Source: Acholeplasmatales bacterium (GTDB taxonomy: Bacteria; Bacillota_I; Bacilli_A; Acholeplasmatales; Anaeroplasmataceae). From it: a stretch of DNA of 16,858 nucleotides. This document shows, in pieces, positions 14,659 to 16,858 of this stretch. A program made the position numbers and the translations under genes. The stretch is taken from NCBI GenBank assembly GCA_016282815.1, contig JAEELU010000073.1:1-16858 (forward strand). Reading direction: 5' to 3'. The number at the start of each line of letters is the position of its first letter. Within the stretch, counting starts at the first letter, position 1. Under the pieces are notes generated by a model. The model worked only from the letters and a program-made list of their open reading frames with translations, did not search any database and had not been told where the DNA came from.

Positions 14659-15315
14659 TTATTCATCATCACCAAAATCAAAGGCTAATTGCTTTGAATA
14701 ATATTTAGTAACTGGATAATATGTTTTTCTATGAATTGGACATGGTCCATATTTTTCTAATGCCTCTAAATGCTGCTTAGTGCCATAGCCCTTATGTCTT
14801 GCAAAGCCATAATTAGGATATTTAATATCCATTTTTTTCATATATTGATCTCTTGATACCTTAGCTATAATTGATGCTGCTGCGATAGATGCACTTAATG
14901 CATCACCATGGATAATTGATTTATTATCCTGATGTAATTCACCAAGTGGCATCGCATCAATTAAAACATAATCAGGTGTAACCTTTAATCCCTCTACAGC
15001 CTCAAGCATTCCCTTTTTAGTTGCATTATAGATATTTAGATTATCTACATCCTCAACTGAAACAAAAACAACCTTATAGGCTATAGCCTCCTTAATGATA
15101 ATCTTATAAAGCTCCTCTCTCTTTTTTTCAGAAAGCTTTTTAGAATCATTAATACCAGGTATTCTCAAGAATGGTGGTAAAATACAGCTTGCGACAACTA
15201 CAGGTCCTGCTAAAGGTCCTCTTCCTGCCTCATCTATACCACAAATATTTGAAAAGCCCTGATCGTATAGCTCCTCTTCAAATTTATATAAATTAACATC
15301 CTTCTGGTTCTTCAT
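14659..15315 (-). CDS. rnhB: Ribonuclease HII
   Basis: A 218-residue endonuclease that cuts RNA in RNA-DNA hybrids and starts removal of single ribonucleotides from DNA. Catalytic acids are visible: Asp28 and Glu29 in GIDEAGRGPLAGP, Asp120 in VLIDAMP and Asp138 in HGDALSASIAAASIIAKVSRD. NDSKKLSEKKRE at 56-67 and the C-terminal YGFARHKGYGT and GPCPIHRKTYYPV are typical. The ATG at 15315 is inside the end of rbgA, an overlap of 23 bases, and this is the only ATG near the family's N-terminus. The rbgA-rnhB pair is conserved in Bacillota. Confidence 0.97.
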   Translation of the reverse strand: MKNQKDVNLYKFEEELYDQGFSNICGIDEAGRGPLAGPVVVASCILPPFLRIPGINDSKKLSEKKREELYKIIIKEAIAYKVVFVSVEDVDNLNIYNATKKGMLEAVEGLKVTPDYVLIDAMPLGELHQDNKSIIHGDALSASIAAASIIAKVSRDQYMKKMDIKYPNYGFARHKGYGTKQHLEALEKYGPCPIHRKTYYPVTKYYSKQLAFDFGDDE

Positions 15316-16153
15316 AGCTCATAGCTCCAATCCTAATATTTCTTATATCATTCAAAAATAAGGTTGCTGCCCTTAATAAATCAGGCTCACCTGCTTTTAA
15401 TAAGCATCCTCTATTTTTTGCAATATCAGCTAATATTTCTTCATTCGATAATAATTCAGCTAATTTATATCTTTCCTTCAATAATTCTGGGTATCTATAT
15501 TTAATAAGCTCAATTGCACCATATGCTATATCTATTGTATCAAGTATATCATCCTTAATTGATCCACATACAGCTAATCTTAATCCAACCATTTGATCCT
15601 CAAATTTAGGCCATAATACACCTGGAGTATCTAATAGGAATAAATCATCAGTGACCTTTATCCATGATTGAGCCTTAGTTACACCAGGCTTATCACCTAC
15701 ATTAGTTGCTTTTCTTTTAGCAAGCTTATTGATTAATGTTGATTTACCTACATTAGGTATACCAATAATTAATGCTTTAATTTGCTTTGATCTAATACCC
15801 TTCTTTTCTCTTTTTTCAAATACTTCCTTTAATGCCTTATTAGCATAATCAATTATTTTATTAATGTTATATCCTGTGATTGAATCTATATCTAAGGCAA
15901 GTATTCCTTTATTCTTATAATAATCTATCCAAAGCTTAGTAGTTTTCTTATCTGCGATATTTGCTTTATTAAGTAAAACAACTCTAGGCTTATTTTTAAC
16001 TATTTCATCAACCATAGGATTTTTAGATGAAAAAGGAATTCTACTATCATATAGCTCAAATACAACATCAACCTTGTTTAGTGATTCAATTATTTCTCTT
16101 TTGGCCTTAGCCATATGGCCTGGAAACCATTGTATTACCTTACTGTTTTCCAT
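15293..16153 (-). CDS. rbgA: Ribosome biogenesis GTPase RbgA (YlqF)
   Basis: A 286-residue circularly permuted GTPase that acts late in 50S assembly. The signature IQWFPGHMAKAKRE is at 7-20. Motifs come in permuted order: G4-like NKAN at 62-65, G1 GIPNVGKS at 131-138, GDKPGVT at 153-159 (G2 region) and G3 DTPG at 175-178. The ANTAR-like C-terminal helical domain with RLAVCGSIKDD and NRGCLLKAGEPD follows. G4 has Asn65 where NKxD is expected, which is unusual because that Asp reads the guanine base. All other motifs are intact. ATG at 16153 with AAGGAG upstream, 18 bases after lepB; the gene overlaps rnhB at its end. Confidence 0.96.
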   Translation of the reverse strand: MENSKVIQWFPGHMAKAKREIIESLNKVDVVFELYDSRIPFSSKNPMVDEIVKNKPRVVLLNKANIADKKTTKLWIDYYKNKGILALDIDSITGYNINKIIDYANKALKEVFEKREKKGIRSKQIKALIIGIPNVGKSTLINKLAKRKATNVGDKPGVTKAQSWIKVTDDLFLLDTPGVLWPKFEDQMVGLRLAVCGSIKDDILDTIDIAYGAIELIKYRYPELLKERYKLAELLSNEEILADIAKNRGCLLKAGEPDLLRAATLFLNDIRNIRIGAMSYEEPEGC

Positions 16154-16171
16154 ATGAAAACTCCTTTAAAT

Positions 16172-16858
16172 CTAAAATAATCTTATCTTATCAAATGGGA
16201 ATACCCTCATTATTACCTTACCATAAATATCGTTAATATATATAGGTCCAAATTCACCTGAATCATAGGAATGCTCTCTATTATCACCAAGTACTACTAT
16301 CATTCCCTTAGGAACTATGGCACCATTTTCAACTAAAGTACCACCTAATCTATCGATATATTGTAACAATTTTGTAAAGTTACTATTGCTTAATCTTTGA
16401 ATTTGTTCCTTTTCTCCGTTAATATATAATATTCCATCTATATATGTTACCTCATCGTCCTCTATTGCAACGACTCTTTTGATATATAATTCATCCTTAC
16501 CACTATATCTTTTAGCATTAAATACTATAACATCATTCTTCTTTGGATAATAAAATACATCAGTACATATAACCTTATCATTTTCTAAAAATGTATCATT
16601 CATAGATGTACCATCTACGGTGCATGGATTTAATATATAAATCAAAATAAATAAGAATATTGATAAGCATTTACAAGTGAATGTAACTAAATCTAGCTTC
16701 TTTTTTAATCCATAGATTTTATATACCCATTCATCATTATCCCTATTCACATAAATTTGAAATAATATTATTGCATAATATAAAACTATAGTTGTTAGAG
16801 ATGCAAGATATAATACTATACCTATTATTTGAAATATATGAGATGTACTACTGAATGC
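16172..16858 (-). CDS. lepB: Signal peptidase I, start lies beyond the window
   Basis: Type I signal peptidase, which cleaves signal peptides on the outer face of the membrane. Counting from an in-frame GTG at 16750, the catalytic Ser49 is in DGTSMNDTF and Lys91 in YIKRVVAI. The box VLGDNREHSYDSGEFGP is near 153-169, and one membrane helix spans about 28-43. That GTG has no ribosome binding site. The frame stays open for 36 more codons to the window edge, and these encode a second hydrophobic helix (around IIGIVLYLASLTTIVLYYA). The charged stretch between the helices, with KKK, would be cytoplasmic. So the protein probably has at least two N-terminal helices, as in E. coli LepB, and the gene is partial here. 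It heads lepB-rbgA-rnhB, often preceded by rplS in this phylum. Confidence 0.88.
   Translation of the reverse strand, partial: AFSSTSHIFQIIGIVLYLASLTTIVLYYAIILFQIYVNRDNDEWVYKIYGLKKKLDLVTFTCKCLSIFLFILIYILNPCTVDGTSMNDTFLENDKVICTDVFYYPKKNDVIVFNAKRYSGKDELYIKRVVAIEDDEVTYIDGILYINGEKEQIQRLSNSNFTKLLQYIDRLGGTLVENGAIVPKGMIVVLGDNREHSYDSGEFGPIYINDIYGKVIMRVFPFDKIRLF

Noticed and set aside
16172..16750. Signal peptidase gene starting at GTG 16750
   Set aside because: No ribosome binding site and the frame remains open upstream with a membrane helix, so this is unlikely to be the true start.
1..16858. TGA read as tryptophan (Mollicutes code)
   Set aside because: Conserved Trp positions use TGG and all genes are complete with the standard bacterial code.
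1..16858. Mobile element, CRISPR array, toxin-antitoxin or phage content
   Set aside because: No transposase or integrase, no spaced direct repeats, no terminal inverted repeats, and gene order is that of conserved housekeeping clusters.

Overview
AT-rich chromosomal window from a low-GC Gram-positive bacterium (Bacillota). The gene neighbourhoods rluB-cmk-rpsA-der-gpsA, lepB-rbgA-rnhB and yceD-rpmF, the sigma-A-like promoters, the GGAGG-type ribosome binding sites and the AT-rich intrinsic terminators all point to Bacilli or a close relative. The low GC, the strong use of TAA stops (none of the 19 complete genes ends in TGA) and the presence of pyruvate phosphate dikinase fit an uncultivated or gut lineage near Erysipelotrichales, RF39 or the Mollicutes. 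That placement is inference. Conserved tryptophans are encoded by TGG and reading frames are intact with the standard bacterial code.

Layout. 1-798 (-): N-terminal part of ppdK, cut by the window edge. 799-980: divergent promoter region. 981-1988 (+): DUF368/PopT-like membrane protein ending in a bidirectional terminator. 2004-3763 (-): DegV/FakB-like protein, then a metallo-beta-lactamase-fold protein, behind a consensus promoter. 3832-8184 (-): cmk, rpsA-like, der and gpsA as one tightly packed operon. 8230-8958 (-): rluB, divergent from 9069-10439 (+), an M18 aminopeptidase. 10475-11992 (-): a small three-helix membrane protein followed by a transglutaminase-like lipoprotein. 12054-12980 (-): rsmH. 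13076-13743 (-): yceD and rpmF behind a consensus promoter. 13880-14601 (-): a two-gene unit holding a free-standing FakA middle-domain protein and a degenerate peptide-deformylase-like protein. 14659-16858 (-): lepB (open through the window edge), rbgA and rnhB.

Most of the window is housekeeping: ribosome assembly and translation (der, rbgA, rluB, rpsA-like, rpmF, yceD), nucleotide and lipid precursor supply (cmk, gpsA, DegV/FakB), RNA removal (rnhB), protein export (lepB) and cell-wall-linked functions (rsmH, DUF368). I found no mobile element, CRISPR array, tRNA, rRNA, riboswitch or defence island, and no gene-free stretch longer than about 180 bases.

The least ordinary content is the coupled FakA-middle-domain/deformylase-like pair at 13880-14601, the apparent N-terminal membrane extension of the signal peptidase, an Asn in place of the NKxD aspartate of RbgA, and the surface lipoprotein with a Ser/Thr-rich stalk. 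Several genes have an upstream in-frame TTG, GTG or ATG lying in or beside the Shine-Dalgarno. I therefore chose the downstream start in those cases.
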